Positions 26,400 through 35,368 of a DNA stretch of 64,000 nt are shown piece after piece. Position 1 is the stretch's first letter; each line of letters begins with the position of its first letter. This DNA comes from Bacteroidota bacterium (GTDB lineage Bacteria > Bacteroidota > Bacteroidia > B-17B0 > Aurantibacillaceae), in assembly GCA_030681615.1 (NCBI GenBank), contig JAUXSA010000001.1:54166-118165 (forward strand). The letters are read 5' to 3'. Below the pieces are notes generated by a model. It saw nothing but the letters and a program-made list of their open reading frames with translations. It did not search any database and had not been told where the DNA came from. The position numbers and the translations under genes are program-made.

Positions 26400-27101
26400 A
26401 TGTGGTTAAAAGCACCTAACATAGGCTGTATTCATGGCTTTTCGACAAGAGAGGGCGGGATCTCAAAAGCACCATTTGCATCTTTAAATTTAGGCGGTTC
26501 GGAAGATGAACCCCAGAACATTAAAAGCAACAGAAAATTAGCGTTAGAGAATTTAAATTTATCGATTGATAATTTATGTTACCTCAAACAAATTCATAGC
26601 AATATAGTTTGTAAGGCAAAAATTGGACAGCAGGAAGGCGATGCCTTAGTTAGTGATCAAAAGAATTTAGTGCTGGCTGTGAGTATTGCCGATTGTTATC
26701 CTTTATTATTTCATGACAACAAAAGTAATATTATTGGTGCTGCGCATGCAGGTTGGCGCGGCACAGTAAATTATATAGCCCAAAATACAATTCGGGAAAT
26801 GCTAAAGTTGGGCGCCGAAGAAAAAAATATTCATGTGGCTATTGGACAAGGAATTTGCCAGAATAATTTTGAAGTGGGGAATGAAGTCATTGAACAATTT
26901 GCAAACGCTGGTTTTCCATCATTCTGCTGGAAGGAAAATAAAATAGATCTTATTGCCTGTAATAAATTTGTGTTATTACAAAACAAAATTCCCGAAAAAA
27001 ATATCTGGGCCATGAACCGTTGCACCTTTGAAAACGATTTTTTTAGTTACCGCCGTGATAAAGGGAAAACCGGTAGAATGTGGGCTATAATTGCCTTGTA
27101 G
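26400..27101 (+). CDS. pgeF: Peptidoglycan editing factor PgeF / laccase-domain protein (YfiH family)
   Basis: 233 residues. In E. coli the family removes wrong amino acids from UDP-MurNAc peptides; some members were described as polyphenol oxidases or nucleoside-processing enzymes. Motifs: GFSTREGGIS at the N-terminus, LKQIHSN, VSIADCYPLLF with the active-site Cys, GAAHAGWRGTV with the metal-site His, and SYRRDKGKTGRMW at the end. It starts 29 nt after pyk. Confidence 0.9.
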   Translation: MWLKAPNIGCIHGFSTREGGISKAPFASLNLGGSEDEPQNIKSNRKLALENLNLSIDNLCYLKQIHSNIVCKAKIGQQEGDALVSDQKNLVLAVSIADCYPLLFHDNKSNIIGAAHAGWRGTVNYIAQNTIREMLKLGAEEKNIHVAIGQGICQNNFEVGNEVIEQFANAGFPSFCWKENKIDLIACNKFVLLQNKIPEKNIWAMNRCTFENDFFSYRRDKGKTGRMWAIIAL

Positions 27102-27142
27102 CCAGTTTTAACTGTTACTGTTTACGTCTCAATCTGCTAAAA

Positions 27143-27174
27143 TTGTCTTAAAACGATTTTTTTTGTTATCTTTA
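27143..27174 (+). promoter_or_regulatory. Candidate promoter for the secreted TPR protein
   Basis: TTG at 27143-27145 and TATCTTTA at 27167-27174 with a 21-nt spacer. The expected start point falls within a few bases of the ATG at 27179, so the mRNA would be nearly leaderless. Confidence 0.35.
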
Positions 27175-27178
27175 AAAC

Positions 27179-27874
27179 ATGAGATCAGTTTTTTTATATA
27201 CACTTGTTATAATTGGCTTGTTTGGTCATGGGCAAACAGTTTTCTCTAAAGTAAGAGAATGTATACTTGTTAGTGCTTTTAAAACTTCTTTGCATCAAAT
27301 GGATTCGTGTATCGCGAAAAATTACCAAAAAGACAGCGCGCTGTATTACAAAGGTTTGATCTATTTAAAAATAAATAATTTAAAAGAGGCACAAACCAAT
27401 TGCAGTTTATTAATTAAAACATATCCTAAGTTTGTTGAGGCGCACTTTTTAAGCGGGCTTATATTTTTCTCCGAAAAAAATTACTCAAAAAGTATTGATG
27501 AGTTCAATATTGTTTTAACCAAATTTCCAAATCATGTGAATGCGTTATATAATCGTTCGCAGGCTTTTGGCGCATTAGCGAATTATAAAAAAGCTATTGA
27601 AGATCTTAATACCTGTCTTTCAGCAAAGCCTATGTATTCACAGGCCTATTGTTATCGGGCATCCTGCCATGAAAATATTGGTGATCATGCAAAAGCCATA
27701 AAGGATTATGAAACAACAATAAATCTTGATCCAAAGAATTTTGACGCTTATATTGACCTTGCCTATATTTATCATAAACAAAAAGATGACGCAAGATCTT
27801 GCGCTATAATTAACGACGCTATCAAATCCGGTTCACAAATGGCCGAAGAGATAAAGCAAACTTTTTGTAAATAG
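27179..27874 (+). CDS. Secreted TPR protein
   Basis: 231 residues. An N-terminal signal sequence (MRSVFLYTLVIIGLFGHGQT) is followed by about five TPR units through residue 215, including YYKGLIYLKINNLKEAQTN, HFLSGLIFFSEKNYSKSID and AYCYRASCHENIGDHAKAIK. Seven or more cysteines are spread through the repeats. Periplasmic scaffold by inference; no partner evident. Convergent with dut (4-nt gap). Confidence 0.82.
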   Translation: MRSVFLYTLVIIGLFGHGQTVFSKVRECILVSAFKTSLHQMDSCIAKNYQKDSALYYKGLIYLKINNLKEAQTNCSLLIKTYPKFVEAHFLSGLIFFSEKNYSKSIDEFNIVLTKFPNHVNALYNRSQAFGALANYKKAIEDLNTCLSAKPMYSQAYCYRASCHENIGDHAKAIKDYETTINLDPKNFDAYIDLAYIYHKQKDDARSCAIINDAIKSGSQMAEEIKQTFCK

Positions 27875-27878
27875 AATT

Positions 27879-28325
27879 TTATTTTTTCCCGGTACTGCCA
27901 AAACCTCCGGCACCCCTGTTAGATTCTTCTAAAACAGAAACCTGTTCCCATTTAATTTGTTCGTGTTTGGCTATTACCATTTGGGCAATGCGCTCGCCAT
28001 CGTTAACAGTAAATTCTTCGTTAGAAAGATTCACTAACAGAACTTTTATTTCTCCTCTGTAATCAGCATCAATAGTGCCGGGCGAGTTAAGAACAGTAAT
28101 ACCATTTTTAAATGCTAACCCACTGCGTGGCCGTATTTGTGCTTCGTAAGAGTTTGGTAATTCAATGAATAAGCCGGTGGGAATTAACTGGCGTTGTAAA
28201 GGTTTTAAAACAATGGGTTCGTTGATGTTTGCTTTTAGATCTAGTCCGGCTGCCTGGACGGTTGCATATTCTGGTAAAGAATGTTTTGACTGGTTAACTA
28301 CTTTCAGTATTAGTGACGTTGACAT
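27879..28325 (-). CDS. dut: dUTP diphosphatase
   Basis: 148 residues, the trimeric all-beta family. The five motifs are in order: AGLDLKANI (1), PRSGLAF (2), [14 protein letters not shown] with the catalytic Asp (3), [10 protein letters not shown] (4), and [11 protein letters not shown] (5, nucleotide-closing arm). Hydrolyses dUTP to dUMP, limiting uracil in DNA. Its start lies inside the 3' end of the flippase gene (32-nt overlap), so the two are co-transcribed. Confidence 0.97.
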   Translation of the reverse strand: MSTSLILKVVNQSKHSLPEYATVQAAGLDLKANINEPIVLKPLQRQLIPTGLFIELPNSYEAQIRPRSGLAFKNGITVLNSPGTIDADYRGEIKVLLVNLSNEEFTVNDGERIAQMVIAKHEQIKWEQVSVLEESNRGAGGFGSTGKK

Positions 28326-29808
28326 TTTGTTTTAGTTTTTTAAGACTATTAAATTCTAACTTAAAAAGAATAAAAACAAAAAATGCTACAAACAAGTTAT
28401 TCAATATTACTTTTAAAACAGTGTTTTCCATATCGCTATAAGTTAGGCTAATGGCATAAAACCCCAAAGCAAGCAATGTATAAACTGTCATAGCTCTGAT
28501 ATTATATTTTATAGGGAAATATTTTTGCCCTAAAACATACGAAAGTATCATCATTCCCGCATAAGCGGCAAGGGTGGCCCATGCCGAAGCTACATAAGAG
28601 TATTTTGGCACAAAAATAACATTTACCACAATGGTAATAATTGCTCCTACAATAGCAATTATAGCCCCGAATTTTGTTTGGCCATTTAATTTATACCAAA
28701 TAGCTAAATTATAAACTACACCCAAACATAAATTGGCCATTAATAAAATGGGCACCACATTTAAACCGCTTCTAAAATTTGGGCCAATAAATAATTTTAT
28801 CCATTCTAAATTTAAAGTGGTTGCTAAAAAGAGGAATAAACAAAAAATAACAAAGTATTTCATTACTAAGGCATATGATTTTGTTGAATCTTTTTCTTTT
28901 GCCTTATTAAAAAAGAAAGGCTCGGCAGCAAAGCGAAATGCCTGTATAAATATGGTCATTAAAATGGCGATCTTGTAGCAGGCTCCGTAAACGCCTTGAG
29001 CTATCTGCGCTTCAGACTTATCTACAATTAATTTTTTAAGAATAATCCTGTCTAAAGTTTCGTTGATCATGCCGGCAAAGCCTAAAATAATTAATGGCCA
29101 GGCGTAGCTCAACATTTTTTTCAGTAATTCTATATTTAAAGAAAATTTTAGAGTTGCAAATTGTTTTGATAAAAGAACAAGTGTAAAACAGTTCGCTAAA
29201 AGATTGGCTAGAAAAGCATAACCAATTCCTATTTCAGGATTGTAAAGCGAAGCCATGAAATTTGTTTCGCCATTATCGTAACTGGACTTGCAAATTTTTA
29301 AAAAGAAAATGGTCAAACCAAAATTGATGATTACGTTGCTTAATTTTAGAACAGAAAATCTCATTGCTTTATTTTCCGAACGCAACTGCGCAAATGGTAT
29401 GGCAGTGATGGAATCACTTGCTACGATTAATACACTCCAGATAATAAATTGTGGTAAATAAACAGAGTTGGGTGTAGACAATCCTTCAGCAATTGATCCT
29501 GCAAAAACCAAAAACAATAAACTAAAAAACACCGAAGAAAGAATTAGTGAGAGCAAAGCGGTATTATAAACCTCTTGTTTATTTTCTAATTTAGAACTGA
29601 AATTAAAAAAAGTGGTTTCCATGCCATAAGTAAAAATGACATTTAAAAAAGAAATGTAAGCGTATAGTTCACTATTAATACCGTATTCGGCGGCGGTAAA
29701 TCCATAAGTTAAAAGAGGGGTTAAGAGGTAATTTAAAAACCGGGGCACAATTGTACCTAAACCATAAATTACGGTTTGCCCTGCCAGTTTTTTTATTCCG
29801 CTTGCCAA
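28294..29808 (-). CDS. Polysaccharide flippase, Wzx/MATE-like
   Basis: 504 residues, about 14 hydrophobic helices in two bundles, opening with the family start [30 protein letters not shown] and [24 protein letters not shown]. This is the oligosaccharide-lipid flippase (polysaccharide_synt) family that turns undecaprenyl-linked repeat units across the inner membrane. Adjacent to an RmlD-like reductase, consistent with surface polysaccharide work, though dut shares its operon. Substrate unknown. Confidence 0.92.
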   Translation of the reverse strand: MASGIKKLAGQTVIYGLGTIVPRFLNYLLTPLLTYGFTAAEYGINSELYAYISFLNVIFTYGMETTFFNFSSKLENKQEVYNTALLSLILSSVFFSLLFLVFAGSIAEGLSTPNSVYLPQFIIWSVLIVASDSITAIPFAQLRSENKAMRFSVLKLSNVIINFGLTIFFLKICKSSYDNGETNFMASLYNPEIGIGYAFLANLLANCFTLVLLSKQFATLKFSLNIELLKKMLSYAWPLIILGFAGMINETLDRIILKKLIVDKSEAQIAQGVYGACYKIAILMTIFIQAFRFAAEPFFFNKAKEKDSTKSYALVMKYFVIFCLFLFLATTLNLEWIKLFIGPNFRSGLNVVPILLMANLCLGVVYNLAIWYKLNGQTKFGAIIAIVGAIITIVVNVIFVPKYSYVASAWATLAAYAGMMILSYVLGQKYFPIKYNIRAMTVYTLLALGFYAISLTYSDMENTVLKVILNNLFVAFFVFILFKLEFNSLKKLKQNVNVTNTESS

Positions 29809-29910
29809 TTTATTAATTCAAACTAATAAAGTTAAAGAATATGAAAGGATACATGTTTGATTTAAACGTAAGATATCAACCGGAGATTGTAAACAGATTG
29901 TTTAATTAAC

Positions 29911-30840
29911 CTATTTTGACATTTCCTTTATCTGGTCTTCAAGGATCTTAATGCCTTCTGTAAAACTGTGCGGGTTGTAACCCAGTTCTTTTTTGGCTTT
30001 ATCAATAATAAAACCTGTAATTGGCGGGCGTTTGGCAGGTTGTTTAATATCTGCACTTTTACTTGGCTTAATCAAACTTTTATCTAATTTATAATAATCT
30101 GCAACTACGTGCGCTAACTCTAAAATACTGTAGTAGTCTTTTCCTGAAATATTATAAATGCCTTTTGCTCTTTGTTGTGCAATTAAAATACAACCATCTG
30201 CAAGGTCTTCGGCCAAGGTTGGGGTTCTAAACTGGTCATCCACCACATTAATGGTTTTACCTTGTTCTAAATTTGATTTTACCCAAAGCACAATATTACT
30301 TCTACTCATATTGTCTACAATACCATAAACAAGAACGGTACGGGCAATGGCCCAATCTAATGAACAGCCTTGTACAATTATTTCTGCAGCCAATTTACTT
30401 TCGGCATAATAACTTAAAGGGTTGGGTTTTTCATTCTCATCCAAAGGACCATGCGTACCGTCAAAAATAAAATCGGTGCTTAAATGAATAAAGTGTGGTT
30501 TATAGCCTGTGTTATCAGTTCTTAAAAGTTCAAGGGATTTTACCTGGTTGTGAACCGCAGTTACATTCATGGCCCAGCATGCTTCTTTTTCTGTTTCGCA
30601 GGCATCAACGTTAGTCATTGCCGCAGTATTAATTACAACGTCGGGCATGTGTTTGGCAAAAACGTTTTCTACATCTTTTCCGCTGGTAATATCTAATGTT
30701 TCATAAATATATCCATCTTGTTTTACCAGCCTATTCTCGCCACGGGCAGTAGCAATACAGGTAATATCCTTATGGTTTCTAAGTTTATAAACCAGTTTTT
30801 GGCCTAATAAACCATTCGATCCTGTAATTAAAATCTTCAT
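29911..30840 (-). CDS. RmlD-like NAD(P)-dependent sugar reductase (extended SDR)
   Basis: 309 residues. Rossmann motif MKILITGSNGLLGQKL, VVINTAAMTNVDACE, the Thr of LSTDFIFDGTHGP, the active-site YAESKLAAE (Tyr/Lys pair), and FRTPTLAEDLADG. This is the pattern of dTDP-4-dehydrorhamnose reductase. rmlA, rmlB and rmlC are not in the window, so rhamnose is not proven. Followed after 6 nt upstream by the DUF3109 gene in the same direction. Confidence 0.88.
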   Translation of the reverse strand: MKILITGSNGLLGQKLVYKLRNHKDITCIATARGENRLVKQDGYIYETLDITSGKDVENVFAKHMPDVVINTAAMTNVDACETEKEACWAMNVTAVHNQVKSLELLRTDNTGYKPHFIHLSTDFIFDGTHGPLDENEKPNPLSYYAESKLAAEIIVQGCSLDWAIARTVLVYGIVDNMSRSNIVLWVKSNLEQGKTINVVDDQFRTPTLAEDLADGCILIAQQRAKGIYNISGKDYYSILELAHVVADYYKLDKSLIKPSKSADIKQPAKRPPITGFIIDKAKKELGYNPHSFTEGIKILEDQIKEMSK

Positions 30841-30846
30841 CTTTAT

Positions 30847-31422
30847 TTATTTTTTCAAAAAAAGTTTTGCACTCTTCTCTAATTCTTTGAACCATTCTTT
30901 ACCATATTTGCGGATCAATGGCTCCTTCAAGAATTTATAAACCGGTATATCTAATTTTGTGCCGCACTCACAGGCTGGCTTACAAACGTCCCATTTATCA
31001 TAGTTTACGGCATCATAATCTTTATGCTTTGTAATGCGTATCGGATATAAATGACAGCTAATAGGTTTTTTCCAGTTAATCTTTCCATCATAATAAGCCT
31101 GTTCAATGGCGCATTTTGCAATTTTCTTTTCATCAAAAAAAACAAAGGCGCACTCAGCTCCTGGACTTACAAGGGTTGTAGTATAATCGCCATCTCCATC
31201 AATTACATAAGCACCGTGTTTTTCTATGGCTTTAATTCCCTTTTTAACCATGTAGGGTTTTACTTTATCTACTACAGAGTTAAGTACCTTTAGTTCGTCC
31301 TTATCAAGGGGGGCACCGCTATCGCCGGCAACACAACAAGCACCTTTGCAGGCATTAAGATCGCAAACAAATTTTTTGTCCAACAGGTCTTCGCTTATTA
31401 ATGTTTTGTTAATTGCTATCAT
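30847..31422 (-). CDS. DUF3109 family cysteine-rich protein
   Basis: 191 residues. The N-terminal KKFVCDLNACKGACCVAGDSGAPL cluster and later cysteines (GAECAFVF, KCAIEQAY, ISCHLYPIRI, CKPACECGTKL) give about ten cysteines. The pattern resembles the YkgJ-type zinc or Fe-S binding CxCC families. The family is common in Bacteroidota and uncharacterised. It overlaps the RDD gene by 4 nt. Confidence 0.9.
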   Translation of the reverse strand: MIAINKTLISEDLLDKKFVCDLNACKGACCVAGDSGAPLDKDELKVLNSVVDKVKPYMVKKGIKAIEKHGAYVIDGDGDYTTTLVSPGAECAFVFFDEKKIAKCAIEQAYYDGKINWKKPISCHLYPIRITKHKDYDAVNYDKWDVCKPACECGTKLDIPVYKFLKEPLIRKYGKEWFKELEKSAKLFLKK

Positions 31423-32003
31423 ATTTCTTTTGGTAAAGATACGGAAGTAGTGTCAATATTATTTATTTTTTGAAGAAGTTTTAGTTCTTTAAGATCCTTT
31501 TTTCTTAACACAAATGTATTGCTCCAGTTATCATGCCAGCCCAACGGCGATAAACAAGAAAAAGCCTCAAAAGGCACTACTCTTGATATGGAACGGATAA
31601 AGAACTGGCGGGCTGTTGGTTTGTTGCCATATTCATCTACAACTATTCTTCCCAATAAGGCTTTTGCAGGAGAAGCCTGCATAGCGTATTCGAATAAAAA
31701 ATAATAAAGAGGTTGAAAGATCAACCAGCTAAAGATCTTATTGTAAGTGTCGATAGAGGGATCGGATAAGAGGCCAAGGGTGCCGGTTAATGCAAGGATA
31801 ACTCCTAAAACAACACCAATTGCCAATTCAAAAATTAACCTGAATAAATAATCCAGTAACCAGTGCCCAAACCTTGCCCATCCATCAACATAAGGAACAT
31901 CGCGATAACGGTATTGTTTTTTGTCGACTAAGATCTCTTCGCCATTTACTCTTTCTTTACGCTTTACAGTGTAAAACTCTTTGATCTCGGTAATTTTTTG
32001 CAT
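31419..32003 (-). CDS. RDD family membrane protein
   Basis: 194 residues. RDD domain: YVDGWARFGHWLLDYLFRL with the Arg/Asp positions in the first helix, two more membrane segments, and AKALLGRIVVDEYGNKPTARQFFIRSISRVVPFE. Family function is unsettled; some members are linked to ion or metabolite transport. Coupled to the DUF3109 gene by a 4-nt overlap. Confidence 0.88.
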   Translation of the reverse strand: MQKITEIKEFYTVKRKERVNGEEILVDKKQYRYRDVPYVDGWARFGHWLLDYLFRLIFELAIGVVLGVILALTGTLGLLSDPSIDTYNKIFSWLIFQPLYYFLFEYAMQASPAKALLGRIVVDEYGNKPTARQFFIRSISRVVPFEAFSCLSPLGWHDNWSNTFVLRKKDLKELKLLQKINNIDTTSVSLPKEI

Positions 32004-32028
32004 GAATGGGAAGGCGAATAAAATGTAG

Positions 32029-32838
32029 TTAATTAACTGCCATTATTTGCCCCATGTAAGAACCTAAATGCTTTTCCAGGATCAAATGATAATTTTTTGT
32101 TTTTTTGAAGCCGGCAAAGAACTCATTAAATAGTACTTTTTGATTACAACCTTTTGGTAAGATAAAACCAAATTCTTCTTTTGTTTGAATAAGTGGTTTT
32201 TGAATTTTTACGAATTTACCGGGATTGTTTTTTACATAATACCAAAAAGTAATTGCGTCCACATAACCAAAATATAAAATATTCCTTGCAATTTCGTCAA
32301 GTATTTTAGTACCACTTGGCTGTGCTATTAATTTAAGTTCGGGCAAATAAGTTTTTTTTAGCTCGTTAACATATTTATTTAAAGTTGTATTGGTAACAGT
32401 TAGTGCGGTCATACTACCAAAGGTTTTAATTATCTCGGGTTGTGTTTTCGCTTTTATATCTGTTGCATTTCCATTTGAGATACAAAAGGCAACGTTTTTT
32501 AAATAAGCACTTGTAAATTCTATTTCTTTTGCTTTTTCGGGAATTATGGTAACAGCACCAAGTCCAATAGTATTACGCGATGAATTTTTTACACTTGTAT
32601 AAAAAACATCAGCATCAGTAAAAGGAATATATTTTGGTGTGAAGTTTAGTTTTTTTGTGGTTTTTTGCCAAAGTATATAATCGTTGATAATGTCTATCTC
32701 AAGTCCTTTTGGTGCAACGTTTTCAGAAGTTGAAAAAGGCGGATGGTCGAGGTAATGTATATAAAGTGTATCGTTCGCTTGTGGGAAACAAAAGGTACTG
32801 CAAAAAGTTGAAACAATTATAAGGATGGTTCTTTTCAA
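32029..32838 (-). CDS. Orphan periplasmic solute-binding-like protein (SBP_bac_3 type)
   Basis: 269 residues. Signal peptide MKRTILIIVSTFCSTFCFPQ, then the family-3 fold: LYIHYLDHPPFSTSENVAPKGLEIDIINDY, AVTIIPEKAKEIEFTSAYLKNVAFC, and EEFGFILPKGC. Family members bind amino acids or act as sensory or catalytic domains. No ABC permease or ATPase is next to it and the match is remote, so its ligand is unknown. First gene of the minus-strand run, divergent from suf. Confidence 0.75.
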   Translation of the reverse strand: MKRTILIIVSTFCSTFCFPQANDTLYIHYLDHPPFSTSENVAPKGLEIDIINDYILWQKTTKKLNFTPKYIPFTDADVFYTSVKNSSRNTIGLGAVTIIPEKAKEIEFTSAYLKNVAFCISNGNATDIKAKTQPEIIKTFGSMTALTVTNTTLNKYVNELKKTYLPELKLIAQPSGTKILDEIARNILYFGYVDAITFWYYVKNNPGKFVKIQKPLIQTKEEFGFILPKGCNQKVLFNEFFAGFKKTKNYHLILEKHLGSYMGQIMAVN

Positions 32839-33004
32839 TTAATCTATGAAATTATTTAAAATTCTCAAGGCTGTTTCAATTAAACCAAAAGGTTTTAATC
32901 AATTGAGTGTTAATATAAAACAAGCATTTTTTATGCCCTTAATTTGAAACTCAGTGATTTTTTGTTTTAATCCGTTAAGCTTCTTTAATTTTTAGGTTTT
33001 ATAC

Positions 33005-33057
33005 TTGTAAAGATACCATTTTTATGGTATTTTTGTACTAATTTAGATTTAATCTAA
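33005..33057 (+). promoter_or_regulatory. suf operon promoter with two dyads
   Basis: TTG at 33005-33007 and TATTTTTG at 33028-33035 with a 20-nt spacer form a full Bacteroidota promoter. ATACCAT/ATGGTAT (33013-33019 and 33024-33030, 4-nt loop) overlaps the -7 box. A second perfect dyad, TTAGATT-T-AATCTAA (33043-33057), covers the expected transcription start. sufA begins 38 nt later. The layout suits Fe-S- or iron-responsive control, but no known Fur or IscR consensus is recognisable. Confidence 0.65.
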
Positions 33058-33095
33058 TTAAGAATAATTGTTAAATAATTTAAAATCAAATAGTT

Positions 33096-33422
33096 ATGAT
33101 TACTGTAACAGAAAATGCTAAGAATCATGCCATTGATCTGATCAAGACAGAAAACCGTCCTGTAGATACTTTTATCCGGGTTGGAGTTGATGGTGGTGGA
33201 TGTTCTGGTTTATCTTATAAATTGGAGTTTGACAACCAGTTAAAAGAGGGTGACCAGATGTTTGAAGATAAAGGAATAAAAATTGTTGTAGATAGAAAAA
33301 GCTTTTTATACCTGGTTGGAACGGAATTAGAATATACCGGTGGCCTTAATGGTAAAGGTTTTGTATTTAATAACCCTAATGCCAATCGCACATGTGGTTG
33401 CGGCGAATCTTTCTCAGTTTAA
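33096..33422 (+). CDS. sufA: A-type iron-sulfur carrier (SufA/IscA/ErpA family)
   Basis: 108 residues. HesB/IscA fold with the three conserved cysteines, Cys36 in GGGCSGLSYKLEF and Cys100/Cys102 in TCGCGESF, which carry a [2Fe-2S] or [4Fe-4S] cluster between the SUF scaffold and target proteins. First gene of the suf operon behind a strong promoter. The 4HB gene follows 40 nt later, through an AT-rich repeat. Confidence 0.93.
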   Translation: MITVTENAKNHAIDLIKTENRPVDTFIRVGVDGGGCSGLSYKLEFDNQLKEGDQMFEDKGIKIVVDRKSFLYLVGTELEYTGGLNGKGFVFNNPNANRTCGCGESFSV

Positions 33423-33427
33423 GATTC

Positions 33428-33884
33428 AAGATTGAAAATTCAAAATTTGTAAAATAAGAAATATGGGAGCGGCAAAAAAATTTGAAGATTTAGAGGTGTG
33501 GATCGCTGCAAAAGATTTTTGTGTTAGCATCTATAAAATTACTGAAAATGAAAAACTGAAAAAGGATTTTGGACTTAAAGATCAAATTAGAAGAGCATCA
33601 ATTTCAATAATATCAAATATTTCAGAGGGATTCGAAAGAAATGGAAATAAAGAGTTTATTCAATTCTTAAGTTATTCAAAAGGGTCAGCAGGAGAAGTAA
33701 GAGCACAATTATATATTATTAAAGAATTGGAATTTATTACAGACAAAGAATTTAGAGAGTTGAATGATAAAATCACCCAAATAAGTAAAATGCTATCAGG
33801 ATTTATTAATTATTTAAAACAATCAGAACTAAAAGGAACAAAATACAAAATTGAACAGTAACAGCACTTTGAATTTTGAACCTT
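33428..33884. repeat. Inverted-repeat pair bracketing the first four-helix-bundle gene
   Basis: Arm 33428-33444 and arm 33868-33884 match at 15 of 17 positions in inverted orientation; the shared core is AAAATTCAAA. Each arm sits in a longer low-complexity tract of GAATTTTGAA- and TTTAAATT-like units filling the gaps to sufA (33423-33462) and sufB (33862-33903). The arms lie 18 nt before the start and 6 nt after the stop of the gene. Confidence 0.65.
33463..33861 (+). CDS. Four-helix-bundle protein (S23 / 23S rRNA intervening-sequence family), copy 1
   Basis: 132 residues. Family signature: FEDLEVWIAAKDFCVSIY, DFGLKDQIRRASISIISNISEGFER, FLSYSKGSAGEVRAQLYI and SGFINYLKQ. The family forms pentameric four-helix bundles in solved members, includes the ORFs found in 23S rRNA intervening sequences, and is related to Avd of diversity-generating retroelements. 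There is no rRNA here. The gene is inserted between sufA and sufB, flanked by inverted repeats, and has about half its residues identical to the second copy (40847). Probable nucleic-acid binding is inference. Confidence 0.92.
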   Translation: MGAAKKFEDLEVWIAAKDFCVSIYKITENEKLKKDFGLKDQIRRASISIISNISEGFERNGNKEFIQFLSYSKGSAGEVRAQLYIIKELEFITDKEFRELNDKITQISKMLSGFINYLKQSELKGTKYKIEQ

Positions 33885-33903
33885 TAATTTTAAATTAAAG
33901 AGA

Positions 33904-35358
33904 ATGGCTAACGAGATCTTACAAGAACATATTAATAAGGACTATGAATTTGGTTTTACAACCAATATTGATTCGGATACTTTTGCTCCAGGCTTAAATG
34001 AGGAGGTTGTAACCGCACTTAGTAAAAAGAAGAACGAACCGGAATGGTTGCTTGAGTTTAGGCTAAAAGCTTTCCGCCATTGGCAAACATTACCTGAGCC
34101 AAGCAATTGGGCACATTTACATTATCCAAAAATTAATTACCAGGATATAAGTTATTATTCTGCACCAAAAGTTAAACCAGAATTAAAAAGTTTAGATGAG
34201 GTAGATCCTGAACTTTTAAAAACATTTGCCAAACTCGGCATCTCATTAGAAGAACAAAAACGTTTAAGCGGTGTGCAATCAAACATAGCGGTGGACGCGG
34301 TTTTTGACAGTGTATCGGTTAAAACAACTTTTAGAGAAACACTTTCTGAAAAAGGAATTATTTTTTGTTCGTTCAGCGAAGCTGTTCATGAATTTCCAGA
34401 CCTAATAAAAAAATATATGGGCACTGTTGTTCCATATACCGATAATTATTTTGCAGCATTAAACTCAGCAGTTTATAGCGATGGGTCTTTTTGCTACATA
34501 CCCAAAGGCGTTAGATGCCCGATGGAACTTTCTACTTATTTCCGTATCAATGCAACAGGTACCGGCCAGTTTGAACGTACTTTAATTGTTGCCGATGAAG
34601 GAAGTTATGTTTCGTATCTTGAAGGTTGCACAGCGCCACAACGCGATGAGAACCAATTACACGCCGCAATCGTTGAAATTATCGCACATAAAAATGCAGA
34701 AGTAAAGTACAGCACCGTTCAAAACTGGTATCCGGGTGACAAGAATGGTAAAGGCGGCATCTTTAATTTTGTTACCAAGCGTGGCATTTGTTTAGAAGAT
34801 AATTCAAAGATTAGCTGGACACAAGTTGAAACCGGTTCGGCTATTACCTGGAAATATCCTTCGGTAATTTTAAAAGGTAATAACAGTGTTGGCGAATTTT
34901 ATTCGGTGGCTTTAACCAATAATATGCAGGAAGCTGATACCGGAACAAAAATGATCCACATCGGAAAAAATACCCGCAGTACTATTATTTCAAAAGGAAT
35001 AAGCGCAGGTTTTAGCAATAACAGTTACCGCGGTTTAGTTCAAATTCGGAAGGGCGCAACTAATTCGCGTAATTTTTCGCAATGCGATAGTTTATTAATG
35101 GGTGATAAATGTGGCGCACATACTTTCCCTTATATAGAAATTAAAGATAAAACTGCAGTTGTTGAACACGAGGCTACAACAAGCAAAATTGGTGAAGACC
35201 AATTATTTTATTGCAAGCAACGCGGCATTGATAACGAAAAAGCAATTGGTTTAATTGTAAATGGTTATTGTAAAGAAGTATTAAATAAACTTCCAATGGA
35301 GTTTGCTGTTGAAGCCCAAAAATTATTAGCAGTAAGTTTAGAAGGCAGCGTGGGATAG
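33904..35358 (+). CDS. sufB: Fe-S cluster assembly protein SufB
   Basis: 484 residues. Core of the SufBC2D scaffold where nascent clusters form. Family blocks: [30 protein letters not shown] segment ([14 protein letters not shown]), [41 protein letters not shown], and SRGISAG-like [16 protein letters not shown] with [16 protein letters not shown]. Full length. The gene just downstream is not sufC but a membrane protein, 10 nt away. Confidence 0.96.
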   Translation: MANEILQEHINKDYEFGFTTNIDSDTFAPGLNEEVVTALSKKKNEPEWLLEFRLKAFRHWQTLPEPSNWAHLHYPKINYQDISYYSAPKVKPELKSLDEVDPELLKTFAKLGISLEEQKRLSGVQSNIAVDAVFDSVSVKTTFRETLSEKGIIFCSFSEAVHEFPDLIKKYMGTVVPYTDNYFAALNSAVYSDGSFCYIPKGVRCPMELSTYFRINATGTGQFERTLIVADEGSYVSYLEGCTAPQRDENQLHAAIVEIIAHKNAEVKYSTVQNWYPGDKNGKGGIFNFVTKRGICLEDNSKISWTQVETGSAITWKYPSVILKGNNSVGEFYSVALTNNMQEADTGTKMIHIGKNTRSTIISKGISAGFSNNSYRGLVQIRKGATNSRNFSQCDSLLMGDKCGAHTFPYIEIKDKTAVVEHEATTSKIGEDQLFYCKQRGIDNEKAIGLIVNGYCKEVLNKLPMEFAVEAQKLLAVSLEGSVG

Positions 35359-35368
35359 TATTTGTATT

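Noticed and set aside
28294..28325. 32-nt overlap of the flippase and dut genes as an annotation error
   Set aside because: Both ends are supported: the dut start gives the normal N-terminal strand and the flippase frame continues to its stop without change in composition.
32839..33004. Riboswitch upstream of suf
   Set aside because: The region lies upstream of the promoter and shows no conserved aptamer-like helices; only AT-rich sequence was seen.
33463..33861. Four-helix-bundle genes as part of a 23S rRNA intervening sequence
   Set aside because: No rRNA sequence surrounds either copy; both neighbours are suf genes.
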